Assembly (NCBI GenBank): GCA_013397795.1
Contig: VZTJ01001391.1
Coordinates: 1,039,482-1,103,481, forward strand
Reading direction: 5' to 3'
Length of the DNA stretch: 64,000 nt
DNA from: Orthonyx spaldingii
Taxonomy: Eukaryota > Chordata > Aves > Passeriformes > Orthonychidae
Position numbers and translations under genes: made by a program. Positions 1 to 12,894 of the stretch are shown here, in pieces. The stretch's first letter is position 1. Each line of letters starts with the position of its first letter. The notes beneath the pieces are model-generated. The model was not told where the DNA came from and did no database searches. It saw only the letters and a list, made by a program, of their open reading frames with translations.

Positions 1-3000
1 GTAGAAATATCAGTAATTTTTCAATATCCCTGTTGAAAATAGCATCTTTATCAATGTATGAATTACAGCCAGGAGTTCAAATAAAAAGGGGGAAAAAATA
101 TTTGCAAATGAGAATTTGTGGAGAAGCACGTCACTGGACCAAGATTTTTGCAATGAAAGCTCTCAAGGTTGTTGTGTTTTTTTCCATTGGTTGGATTTAG
201 GGTTTTTTTCCCCATCAAGCAGTAAATTCCTTCTCCCCAGACATCCTGATTGCTTGTCTAAGTTGACTGGCACAGAAGCAGTATCACAGAGATGCTGTCC
301 CTCTAGCCCAGTACCCTGAATCCAATGCCAGCCACAGGGAGTGCAGGGGAGCCAGCCACTTTCTGCTGTGTTTCTCTTGCAGACTGAGGTGCAGCCCAGC
401 AGAGGCCAGACAGGGATGAAGGACAGGGATGAAGGACAAGCCCTGCCCCACCACCTGTCTCCACAGCACGGGCTTCACAGCATCTATTGTCTTGCTGGGG
501 GCTGAAGGAGGAATCAAACATTTACCCCCCGAGCTGCTGCAACCACTGTCACTATTGCCAGGAATGATATCTCCTGCTGCACCTAGGCTCCTCCACTTAT
601 CCTCCTTTGAAAAGGAAGTGACAGAGAAAATCCATCCTGTTGACTTCTGTCCTTTGCCCCGCCTTGCTTCACCTTTCGCCTTTGCTCCTTGGGAGTACCT
701 AGACAAATTTTGTTTGATTAATTGCTTGTTTGTTCGAGGGGAAGTGATGTTTATAGCAAATTTTTACCCTCTTTTATCCTGTTGTCTTGCCCCAACCTGA
801 GACTCACATAGACATTGAGGAGCATGTGGGGCTGTCAGCTGTGGTGATAATTCTCTAAGATGACGATGGTCTTCTTTGTGTTGGGGAGTAAGACCCTGAC
901 ATCAGTGGAGAAGGAAATTTCAGCATATACTATCATGATCCCCTTTGAATTTCTATGGTAATAAGTAGCCTTCATCCCTCTTCTGCCTTTCTTCTTCTCC
1001 CTCCACCAGGAGGTCCTTGTCTTCTAACACATGCTGTCCTTTTGTGGGCAAAACACCATCAAAGGCCAGTGGCAGCAGGCAGTGTGACAGAGAGGAATAG
1101 AAATGTTGTCACCCTTTATCAAGGACAGCTATAGCTCAACCCAGTGAACATTCTGCCAGAGCAACTTGTCAGGAAGAGATGTGGCCTCTTTGGGGAGCCT
1201 TCCAGCAAGACCTGTATAGCTCAAACTGTGCACAGCTATTACACACACAGGCTGCAAGTAACCAGCCTCACATATGTTCCCCATGGTGATGTGTGCAGGG
1301 CCTCACCTCCACTCCGTGTTGAAAATTATTGGGAGTATTGGAGGAGAAATGACTGGTGATCTTTACTGTGTGGGAAAAATGGTACAGGCATCTATCCTGA
1401 GCTGCTTTGGTCTCTGAACAAACTAAAAGGTCCCAGTGACAGTGAAGAAGATGCTGTGGGTATCTGGAAGCCACCATCTTGGGATTCCAAATATTACATT
1501 GCCAGCAAATTCCAGGCTAACCTTTATGGTGTCACTGCATGTGAATTATGCATTTTGCTATCTGGAAGGAAGGTAAAGATGCATTGGTGTCAGATGTCTG
1601 ATGTCCTATTAATGGTTGCATGCTTTATACTTCAGAGCAGCAGTAAGGGAGATGGTTACAAACTAACTTCATGTGAATCATCAGATTTCAGCAGCACATC
1701 ACCCTGTCTTTGGGAAAAGAAGCAGTTATACAGCACTGGAATGACCAGCATTGTGAGGTACCTTGGACTAATATCAGTGCTCCAAATCCTCCAGGTTCAG
1801 AGCTCTTGTAAGTAAGCTTGGAGAGATGCATGGCTGGGTGAGGTGATGAGAGGTATAGGAAAGAGCACTGCCCTGCCCCAGAGGGCAGTGCAAGGCATAA
1901 ATGTTTCCTGCTGACAGAAATGCTTGTATCTGTTTTGTCCATCTTATGTACATACTTATCATTGGTTGAAGAAGACCCTTAAGCTCATCAAGTCAACTGT
2001 TAACATTGCACATGTTGCACTAGAACATGTCCCTAAGTGTCATTTGTTTGGGTTTTAAATCAAACACATGTGGAAAAAGACCTATGGAACTGCTTCTACA
2101 TAGGTTGCTCTTTTTTACTTACAACCTCCTGCAACATAATCAGAGGAATCCAGATGTCTTGACTGGTCTGGAGTAATCTATCTCTAAAGAACACGTTTTT
2201 ACCCTGGGAGAGACTCTGCCATGTTTGTGCCCCTGTCTTGGATTTATCTTCTTCTTCCCACATCATCGTGGTTCTTAAAATCTGTGTGCCATGGTGAGAA
2301 TAGGAAGTGAAGAAGACCCAGCCTACTTACTTAGGTCAAACTTCTTATGACTGGTAGAGAACAACAAATTAGGCTGACAGTGACACCAGTAGAGCCTCTT
2401 CATGTGAGAAACATGCTCAGATGCCAATACAGAATCATCTGCATTAGCACCTGTAACATCTCACTCCATCCGTGCCACACTACTAAGTGTCTCTTTGGCA
2501 GCAACCTTCCCCCCCCAACACCTCTGTATAGGTACAGATATTCATTATCAGATCAGGCAGTAAAAAACAATATGATTTACAAGTCTCAGGCCTTGCTTGG
2601 TCTGAATCACATGTCTTTTCAATGTGGGCAAAATCAGTAAGAATATTTAATTCTGATTTTATGTTGGCGTGAATAAGCATGCTAATTCTTCTGTTACAGG
2701 TTGTTAGTAATCCTGTTTTTTTCTTCTATATAAAACAGTCATACCCTGCTGTGCAAAACAGGGTCATTATAAATTATACCAGTATGGTCAACTTATTAAG
2801 AACTAATTTATGTCATCCCACATATCTCCTCAGTTTTCAATACCAACTCATTCTAAATGACAAATATCAATACAGTGTTTAAAGCAAAGATTTTAATATT
2901 ATTAATGTTTGTTATTATTGTACTCCCTGTAAATTTCCAGATAAGTATAATTAAATATATGTTTCCACAAGCTCATGAAAGGAAGGAATGATTTAAAAAT

Positions 3001-6000
3001 TGATTCTTAAAGGAAGTTTTAATTAGAATTATGAAGGACAATGAAAGCAATGAACTTTGTCAGTAGGAATATGGCTCTTTCATAAGTAGATCTTTGAGGA
3101 AGATGGTCATTAGCATATTTCTATATTTTGCCCAGGAGCACTTCAGCCAGACTTATTCAAGTTTCATTAATATTTTAAAATTTGTGGCAAAAATGTAACT
3201 TTAATTATAGGGTTGGATTATTTGAAAATTAAAATACTGCCTTTAGCTGTACTAAAAGAGCACTCAAAAGAGACCTTGTGAGAATCTTATTTCTCCTTAA
3301 ATCCCACAAGATGGAATCAATTTCTATTTTAATTAATAGCTTATTTGCCAGTCATTTACAATTCAGTGCGCAGCCTTGACTGTTAGCACCTCTAAATACT
3401 CATTCCTCATGCTGGGTAAATTATTTTTCAGCGTCAGGAAAAGGTCTCTGCTGCAGTGTCTTTTTTGAGGCAATGATGGCTTTGGGAATTGATCCATGTG
3501 GCACATTTGGTTGTATCAAGGAGAGACAGATATGAACATTGAAGAGTAAAACCACTGCAAGGATACCATGGTATGGATGGGCTGCCACTCTCAGCAGCAG
3601 CAGCTTTCATCTCTGTGCCTCCAGTGCAGGTGGTGCAGGAAGAACCATTCTTCCATCATTTCTTCTTTAAACTGACCAGGGTCAAATGTTAATTGAAGGA
3701 AATCAGCCAGTTCTCCTCTCTTCATCCTTCTGTCCCAATCCCACACTTCCTCCTCCCTCCACATGCCTGCTGTGTCCTTCCACCTGCAAGTAACCAGACT
3801 GTATTCTCTCACAGCACAACCCAGCCCTTTATCTTATGCCTCTTTAACTTTGTTACTGCATTTACTTACCTGCCTAATATTGGGAAATCTGACTACTCCT
3901 CAGGAGCGATGTCTTTACAATGCTTTAACTTCCTACCTCGCCACTCAGAATAACTGTGCACATCTCTAAATAGATATGTCATTTATTTACCACCTTTTTT
4001 GCCTGTATAACAAGGCTGTACATTAAAAAATCCTACATTTGGCAGCAGTATGGACCTGGATATACAGGTGGCTGAAAAAATATAAAGGGATGTTTATTGG
4101 AGAACTGCTTTTTCCTAGGAATCTCCCATTTCATCAGTCTTCCATATTCTGCTGTTCTGCATCGCGTAATCCAAACTTCCTCTTTCCTCTAACCCACTGT
4201 TAAAACAGAGCACCACAGCCAGGGACTGGGGAAAATGCTGCATCCACAACTGCTGTAGTGGAAGGCAAATCCACACAGCTACCACTACAGCTACAGCTAC
4301 AAGAGGGTATGTGAGGATTTGAGTTGCCACTTTGAAGGAATAGCACCTTTAAAGGAGTGCAGGATATACACATCAAAATACTGACCTGTTTATGTTATAA
4401 AACATAATTAGTTGCTTACAGAATGTGGGGCCCCAGCAGAGGAAGTTCAAGCAAGCAGTATAGTATAAGCTTTGCAAAGAAGCTTTCAGGTTTGCAAAGT
4501 CTATTGGCGCTTTCCAAAACAGCGTCGCCAACGTCAGCCACGTAGGTGCCACTGCAAACACCACCAGGGTAAACACTGAAAGGTCAGCTCCCCTTTTGTG
4601 CCAGTTGTGTGTGCCTGTGCTTCAGCATTTCGCTCTAAACAGACCGATATCTGTATGTGTGCAAACATTAAAACATACATTCTTACACTGGTGCCAGTGT
4701 CTGTTTTGCTTAAAGAAGCAGTATTCATATGTGCAAACAAGACAGTTACAGTGGGTATGGACTGCAATATTTACACACCACAGTTCCTTCTTGCCTTGAA
4801 AAAAAGGGGAAAAGGGACAGGTCTTTCCTGATGAGGAAAGTTTTGGGATCTTGGAATCTTTACTGTAGTACCTGACCAATCTGAGGAACAACTTTGTGAG
4901 CAATATGGTCTTTGGTCTTTGCAACTGATCCTCCAAAGGATGCTATAAAATTCAGTGCAGCCAAATGGAAGCAACATAACAACATTTACTCGAAGTCCAT
5001 TTCCTTTGGGAAAGAAATTTGATGTGGCTTCATTTTAATTAGTTTGTACTATTTGAGAGAGAAAGTGTGAAATGTTCAATCTGTGGTAGGACTGCTGGAA
5101 TCACGGTCTGGATCTTGCAGGAGACAGGGATTTAGGAGGCTTGCTCACATCATCCTTTTGGCACACATCAAAGAGGATGCCGAGGTGTCTATGGCTGTCA
5201 CAGTATGATTGTGCTATGGAGATATGTATGTGGCAATGTCACAGAGTTGGACATTTGGGCTGCTTGGGAAAGATATCACAGTCTGCTGCTGTTATGACCA
5301 CATCTGCAGCTTCCCCGCATATGAATACATGGCTAGAAAGGGGAAAGTTTGATTTCTTCATTTCCTCTGTGCAAATCATATTGACTCAGTAATGGAAGGG
5401 AAAAAAGGATCTATCCCTCACATATTGTTGATAGTCTGTATATCCTTTGCAGTTAGCAAATCAAAATACTGCTGTGTTTGTGTTTTTTGCTATTGCTTGT
5501 CAGTCTCATAAAAAAAAAGCACAAAATTTCTGGTCTCTGGTCTGTTATTAGGAAAGTACGGTTTTAATACTTGGAGGTTTGTAATATATTCTGCAAGAGG
5601 TGTACAGCAATTTGGTTTGGGTTTGTGCTTTTTTAAGTCTTGTCATAACGCTTTGAAAAATAGTAAAATGGTAAAATACTGCCACATGTGCAAAGTTGTC
5701 AGGGTGCATATTAAGGAGGTTTTCTTAAAAGGGTCTTATGCCTGGGGTAAATACTTCTCAGAAAATTTTCAGTAGTTTAGAGCTTTTTTGGAAGATTGTG
5801 AAAACTGATCCTTGTGGTTTTGATGAAAACTTGTGGATGACATTCTTTATGTATTGTAGCCTTTTCTCCTCAATATTTCATATCACATGAATTTACAATG
5901 GAATTACTATGTATGAATGATAGTGTATCACATACTCAAAATAATACTATCATAATAAAAAGCCACACAGCATTAATGTGGTGACCCACCTGCCTCTGGG

Positions 6001-8213
6001 CAAATTTTAACTCTACATGTTTTCTCACCTCAGCCAGGTTTCCCTTCACAATCACTTTCTGACATCAGGACCACCCACTTACTGACATATGATAAGGTTT
6101 TGAAAAATGACCTGTCAGCAAGACTCACATCTATAATTAACAAATCATGATAAAAATAACTGAAATTTCTAAGGTTCCCAAAATATACATTAGAAAAAAT
6201 GTTCTGAGAGGGCTATATAATGCATTATTTCCAGATGTATAATAAATATCATGCTTCTTTAAAAAATGTTGGGAAAGCAGTTTCTTCCAACATTTAAGAC
6301 AGTTTAAGGTACAAAGGCACATAAAGTAAATAGCATTAAGTGCAGAAAATATGTTTTGGAATGGGTAATGTCTATAGGAATTTCTATAAGGAAACTAAAG
6401 CCCAAAGTCCTCCTAATGTTAAAGTTTTTAATAAGTAGCTTTAATTATAATGTGTATTTCCATGTGTAGAAGAGTTATTTAAAATATCATAGTGAAAATA
6501 TTTCTATTATGTTTCACATTTCCCGCAACCAACTGCTTATTCAACTTTCATACCCTTCCAGTCTGCTGCTCTCAGTACAGTGCCTTTGTCAGTTCTTAGA
6601 GGTACCTCCATGCCTTACTCATAACCTTTTCTTCTGCATGAGATGCTACTCCCAAATCTCTTTGGGAAGTTTTGATTCTTTCTTGGACTGTAGATATTCT
6701 TCAAACCAGGCTTTGGACCCCTGTGGGTTCAACATTTTCCCTAACCTCACAGTACATTTGGTAACACAAGCCAAGGCAAGCTGCACACTGCCCCCTGCAA
6801 CTGCATCTCCTATGGAAGTGGAAAGTATCAAGTTGTCCTGGAGAACCCTCAAGAAGGCCAGCTGCCAGTTCAGATCTTGTGGACAAGCATCTGTCCTTGA
6901 TAGAGCCTAAAATATGTCTAACCAGGACTGATACATTTTGAAGCCTTTCCAGAGGGCTTGTAAAATACCTCATAAACAGTTACAGACCATCTACTGAATA
7001 CAAAGAATCCACTAAGTTTTACTGGAATGTATTGATTGTTTTGTGTGTGCAGCATTCAATACTATACCCTATACTTTGCGCACTTACAACTGTCATTTTT
7101 CACATTCCATATTTTTCTCCAGTTAGCCCCTTTAAAATATTTCCCCCTATTTGCTCACCACAATATTGTTCCAGCCAGTTCTTGCCTGTTAGAATGAATT
7201 TTCTCAGTCTCTTTCATTGCACAGTTTTGTTTTACAAACCTGAACTCTTCCCTGTTGCCTTTCTTATGCTCACTGTCTTTTTCTTTTCATTCTTGGAACA
7301 GGGCAGGCATTTGTTTCTTTGTCTCTCTCTTCCCTCAACTTGTCAGGAATTGTTTTCCCTTTCCTTGAGTTTATCTTTTCGTCTTCTCTCCGTCTTTTCC
7401 TTATACTCCACCAGCCTGACATGGTAGGTCAGGCTACACCACTGGATGAGAGACCCAGGAAAACGTCTTTTCCTGCTATAAATACCAAATATAGCAACAA
7501 CAGAAGATAGCTGGGTCCTGTTACACAGATCATATTTTCAGAAAAAATTTGATTATTAAATGGCAAGTGCCTGTATTTTCTTTTTTTTTTTAATATCTGT
7601 TTTTATCTTTACCCTTCAAGTAGCAATACCTTTCAAATATCAATTTAATATCACTGCTACAAAATAGTTAACAGAACAGAAGTAGAAGCTGCATAGCATG
7701 TGGGGAGGGTATGGAGCAACCATACCAGCAGCTGGGGCAAAATGGCTCTCCTTGGATGAACTCAGTTCATTATAATCTAACTGTAATACTAACACACCCC
7801 TCCATCCCAAATTACCTTGCCTTCAAGGTACAACCACCCTTCACTGAGCACGTGCTCTATATTTTATTAACCATATCTTTAAGAGTGAAGCGGGATCATT
7901 TTACGCCCATCAGTAACAAAGGTATGTATGACCAGAGCCACTCAAGCTCCAACTAAACATAAAGAAATAGTATAAGGGTAAGTTAAGAATGGGGAGAAGT
8001 TAGAGAAGACTTTATTGTAACTTCTGGGATCAGATGGCAGGCTGAACCTGTCTTCTCCCCCATTGGGATGTCTATTGGGTAAAAACCATATTCTATGCTT
8101 GTTAAATGATTATCTCAAGTTAGCTTTTATTGGTTATTAGAGCATGTCTTTATTTTGCTTTGAATGCATTCTTGCTGTCAGATACTGTCACCGGCAATTT
8201 TGAAACCTTAACC
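1..8213. other. Gene-free AT-rich sequence, no classified repeat
   Basis: No coding exon, RNA gene or clear transposon is recognisable. Open frames here (for example both strands of 284-800) lack any family motif and overlap each other on opposite strands, as expected for a locally GC-richer, stop-poor patch. A 13-base unit (ACAGGGATGAAGG) is tandemly doubled at 410-435. The stretch 7030-7430 is markedly pyrimidine-rich on the plus strand, which explains its hydrophobic-looking frame. A T-run lies at about 7581-7591. Confidence 0.6.
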
Positions 8214-8521
8214 TGTCACACTTTTCTATTAACATTGTATAAATAAAGGGTGTTATTCCACACACTGCAAGTGTTCATGGCAGTCTCTGGCAGTGGCTGA
8301 CACACTCGATTAAGAGTGGAGACTCTGGAGGGGGTGTCTCTTCTTGCTGTTTGGTGTGTGTCTCTGAACATATTAGCCAAACCACCCTCTGATCCAGCCA
8401 TGGAGCGTCCCTGTGATGGGACACAGACTGACTGGTCAGGCACAACGGTCTCAGCTTTCCTGGGCTGCTGACAGACCAACCAAAGAAAAATTTTAGGAAA
8501 GCCCCTCCCTTTCATGTGACA
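8214..8521. mobile_element. Unclassified ~308-bp element candidate with TGTCACA/TGTGACA ends
   Basis: A GC-richer block is bounded by exact 7-bp inverted termini, TGTCACA at 8214-8220 and TGTGACA at 8515-8521, beginning TG and ending CA as LTRs do. An ATAAATAAAG motif lies near the left end. The flanking 6-mers do not match, so no target-site duplication supports insertion, and the position of AATAAA near one end fits a normal LTR poorly. It may be a decayed solo LTR or a coincidence. The minus strand is open for about 100 codons but shows no family motif. Confidence 0.25.
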
Positions 8522-11500
8522 GTCCCATGTCTTTAGTCTCTCACTTGGCTACAGAATACAATATGGATCCTGACTTCAATGTCCTTGATTGATTGATTGA
8601 TTTATGATTATTAGACATACTGTGGAATATCAGTGAGTGAAGAACTACAGCAAACATTTAACTTTTCTGTAAGGAACTGAAAAATGTAGTCTGCCTTGGT
8701 TTTTCACGTGCTTTCTCTTCATTGTCTGAAAGCATCTTCAGTGATCATATACAGATAGTAGCAAACTGGTATGCTTGTTATAACATTTCTACTGTTTTGA
8801 GTTCCAGATGTGGTATTTAATTGTAACATTTTCAGAGCTGATTTGCCTTTGAGGAAAATCCATAGATTTCTTAGTAAACTCTGAGAACATTATTGATAAA
8901 AAAGAAACTCTTTGATAAACATTTCAATCCACTAAAAAAACATTGATGTGGCACAAGTAAATTGATGAGCTGATGAAAAAAAGTTGATGAAAACAGCCTG
9001 TAATGAATTAAATTGCATTATTTAAGCCAAGATCTCCTGGTGAAGAAAGTGATTTTACTGCACCTCATTTTTTTCCTCATTAAAAGAAAATATGTAATAA
9101 TATTTTAGTAGTGAAATAAGCTTCCTTAAGTAAAAAACTATCCTAGATCTCTGCAGATTTAGTTTCAGATAGATACTTGATTTTTGGGAATTAATTGTAC
9201 TTATCGGAAAACTATTAATAGAATCTGGACTTACAACTTGCCATTTTTAAAGCAATTTAATAGAGAACTCTGATTTGCATCATCATCTTTTCATACCTAC
9301 AACAAAAAATATTTTACTCCATGTCAAGACTGTACTGTAGTTGGTAATTCTTTGTAGTTGAAAATAAGAGAAACACTCTTGTTTCTATCTCTTTTCCTTC
9401 CTGGACTGCTGAATGCAACACCTCATTTGTATTTATTAGTTAGAGGTACTTCTCTGTCTTTTTATTCTGCCTTTCTGCCTTCTTTTATATGCCTTTTTAA
9501 TTAAATCTTATTCTGTCTTTTCATTACTTATTAATGTTTTCATTGGCAAGTGTGGTTTTCACTCTCCTCACACAGCAGAGTCAATTTATTTCAATAACCT
9601 TATTTAGACCTAGTTATCAGCAATAACACAAACAATCCATTTGTTAATTATGTGAATTGAAATGACAATTTCAGAACACATATTCCTAACATAAGGTCAA
9701 ATGGTCATACCTGGAATGTGGTTTCTGCTTCATTAGCAGATGTGCTGAGTATTAATGTGACAGCATCTGATAGAAATTATTTACAACTTCTTACTAGGAA
9801 TACTTGAGGTAGGTAGCTAAGTAAGGATGGTTTCCCTATACGTCCATTATGAAAGAGACTTTGAACATTAAAGTTAACCTCCTCATTTTGACCAGCCCTC
9901 TAAAGCAGCCTACATTGACTGTACAGAAGCTCTCTCTCCTAGTTTAGGTGCCTGAAGTCAGGGAGTGGAAATAACCTCTTCTCACTGTCCCTGCAAATCA
10001 CCAGATGTCATTAAAAAAAGTATTGACAAAGACACTTTAACTGTACCTTCCTTTAGCCACATTCTCGTGGAGTAGTTTCGTGGTAATACTTCCAAACTGC
10101 TCTTGTCTGTAGACCTCCATCCACATCTTGTCCTGACTGCTATTTTTGTTGTAAATTTGCCTTCATTAATGATTTGAAGAAAAGGCTCTCATTTGTTGTG
10201 CTTTGTCTTCATTCCTCATCTTCTACTTTCAATCATACCCTTAAAAATAACAGTAGATTTTAATGTCTACAATTTAGTTCAGAAAATATTTAACAAATAA
10301 AATGTGAAAGCACCTCATTTTGTATACTTTCTTTGATTTTCTGATAGTTTCTGCATGCAGTGAGCAATTTAAGCAACATCATTTCTTCTTTCTGGTATTG
10401 GCAAAGACATAGCTTACTTTTAGTTCTTCATTATGCCATAATGCAGAAGAGTACAGGTAAAAGATTACTACCTTTCTCTTGGCTTCAATCATGTGGCCTA
10501 GTTAAGGTTATAGGAAATCTTAGAGGGCTGACATCTGTCACATGACTACTGATAAGCTATAATTCCAGTGGCTGCCAGGATCACCTTGGCTTGCTGGTGA
10601 TCACATCAATCTGAAAGGAAAGATCACACACAAGGTAATTTACAAGTAAGAATCTCTTGCTTTCAGTGAGGCTGCAACATAAGGTGAGGGGCTCTGTGTA
10701 GAAGGCATGGACGCACTTCTGCCAAACAAATATTGAGCTCAAGTACCATCAGCAGCTTTACAGTTGTAATCCAAACCAAAACAGTCTGTGGAATAATGTA
10801 TAAAAGTAGCTCACACCAGTGAAAAGTTGCTGAGTAGTAAGTGGATGCGTATACAAAAGGAAATTATTTAAAAAACAAACTATTTCAGTGCTTGCATGAA
10901 GGGAAAGGTGAACTTTTTCAGAGAGGTTGTTGGAGCTTTGAACTATCCTTTCCATTTGACTCAACGCTCTGTTTCAAGCTTCTCTTCTTCTGTAGCTTAC
11001 TGGCTCTGGACTAATTATAGGTTAATACGCTCAGAAGCAGTTGCACAGAATTGCTTCTGTATATTGGATGTTACACAGCAGCCTTTGGCTGCTATCCCCA
11101 CCGCAACATCAGGCTGCTTGTCTAAGTGGTGAAATAGACACAGTGGACAGTGAAGACAAACAGGCATCACCACGGCAGCCACAGACCCACAGTGGCACAA
11201 CCACAAAACTAGCATTCATAAAATAAGGAACTGTATACAAAAAGCTGCCTACACTGAAAAAATAGACCTTTCAGGTGCTGGAGTTGTTAAATATAAGTGA
11301 GAGCACATTTTCACCCTGGTTCCACAAGAGTGATAGCAGTGATATCTCTGCAGCTAAAATACTGGAGGACATGACATTTTATGGCATACAGCATTAGAGG
11401 ACAACTCTTTTAAAGCATTGCCATCCACTCAAAAACTGATGTAGAATACTGACTATTGAGAAGTCATGTTGTATTTGATTGCTGTATCTGAGAAAAAACA

Positions 11501-12044
11501 AATTTTCCCAGAGAAGCAGCTGCACTTACTGATTCTGTAGTGTTCTCACTTTCCCAGAGGTTCCTGTGCACAAGGCTGAACACGCTGTGTCGTGTATCAG
11601 TTACAATTACACAAACACAGGGTTCTCCAAGTCCCTTGGCTGTGTATAATGTCACACATGCTTTAGCATCACACTGTCTCAGGCTGAGGCACTGTCTCTG
11701 GGGCAGAATTAGTGGTGGATGACTGACCCATCCAGGCACCTCTGCACTGGGATGTGCTAATGTGGATGCGAGAAGAATTGGAGATACAGTATCCAATGTA
11801 GGATGAACATTGCAGAAGACAAACATGAGAAGAAAATCAGACAGGTGTTTCTCACACAGAAAATCAATGGTTTTCATTATTTTGTCCATTATCACAGTGT
11901 CATGTGCTTTTCAAGAAGGTAATATAAAATGCATTTTTAAACATAGTCATTAATTTTTCAGCGTAGCTTTTTCTCATGTCCAAAACATGTTGTATAGTCA
12001 TGATGTAAGTAAATAAGATTTCTTACTGCCTTTTTCTCTCTTTA
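8522..12044. other. Gene-free AT-rich sequence
   Basis: No coding exon or transposon was recognised. A short (TTGA)4 microsatellite sits at 8585-8600. The minus-strand open frame at 11464-11895 has no recognisable domain and no splice or promoter context. Confidence 0.6.
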
Positions 12045-12074
12045 ATATATATATATATATGTATATATATATAT
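12045..12074. repeat. (AT)n microsatellite
   Basis: Alternating AT runs for about 30 bases with one G interruption at 12061. It is self-complementary and likely polymorphic. Confidence 0.9.
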
Positions 12075-12772
12075 CCACGTGGCGAATTTTTGACAAAGGA
12101 ATAGGGCAATAAACCTTTGATGAAGAGCCTACTAACTTGGTTTTGATCCTTATTTCTAGTCTTCTGTTACTTTAATTTGTGGTTACAAAAATTATCTCTT
12201 GCTAAGAACGTTTTCCTGTATTATAATGGTGTTTTGGTTACTTAGTCTGTAAACACACAAGACATTTAACCTGAGCTTTAACAGTTGTTGTGTGGGTATA
12301 ATGGGAATATGAAGGGTACTGAAGTAAAAATACATATACAGATGTTACATTTCACTTGCGTACATCAGCGTCTCTAACTGATAAAACACAAAATACGGTG
12401 TTAAACTTCTAGATTTTGCAAGGGGAAAATGCAATGCACCAAAATAAAATTTCCATTTATTAATTTGTTAAGAAAACAGCAAATGCAAATACAGAATTAC
12501 ATCAGTTTTGGAAATATTTTAAATGTTCCTTTAGGAGAACTATTGACCAATAGACTTACTGTTATTCCTTAACCAAATTTCCTGACTTGCTGATACAGCT
12601 AGGACTTTTTAAGCTTAATACAAACTAGTTACTTTTTAATATTTTCTTGCATTGATAAAGACATACCTCTGATTTTTGTTCCCTCAACCTGTACAGTGTT
12701 CGCTCAGGCTGAACTTGTATATATGTATTTCTTTACAGTCAGAAGGAAATGGCACAGTCCACCCTGGATAAT

Positions 12773-12775
12773 CAC

Positions 12776-12811
<36 letters not shown>
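12773..12811. repeat. (CAT)n trinucleotide microsatellite ending at an N
   Basis: About twelve CAT/ATC units run directly into a single N at 12812. The abrupt stop at an ambiguous base suggests the repeat length was not resolved in the assembly. Confidence 0.9.
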
Positions 12812-12812
12812 N

Positions 12813-12843
12813 AAAAAATAACATAAAAAAACAAATACAACAA

Positions 12844-12890
<47 letters not shown>
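12813..12890. repeat. A-rich tract ending in a 46-base poly(A)
   Basis: A-rich sequence starts right after the N at 12812 and ends in an uninterrupted A run at 12845-12890. No retroposed gene or SINE body precedes it, so it is called low complexity and not a retroposon tail. Confidence 0.85.

Positions 12891-12894
<4 letters not shown>

Noticed and set aside
284..706. 140-codon minus-strand frame with an overlapping plus-strand frame
   Set aside because: Both strands are open over the same GC-richer patch, with no splice sites, signal sequence or recognisable domain.
7032..7427. Hydrophobic 131-codon frame resembling a membrane protein
   Set aside because: The DNA is pyrimidine-rich, which forces F, L, S and P codons. 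The apparent membrane segments are compositional.
12773..12811. Poly-histidine-like (CAT)n suggesting a tag or vector
   Set aside because: The tract is an ordinary trinucleotide microsatellite in bird DNA. No vector sequence surrounds it.
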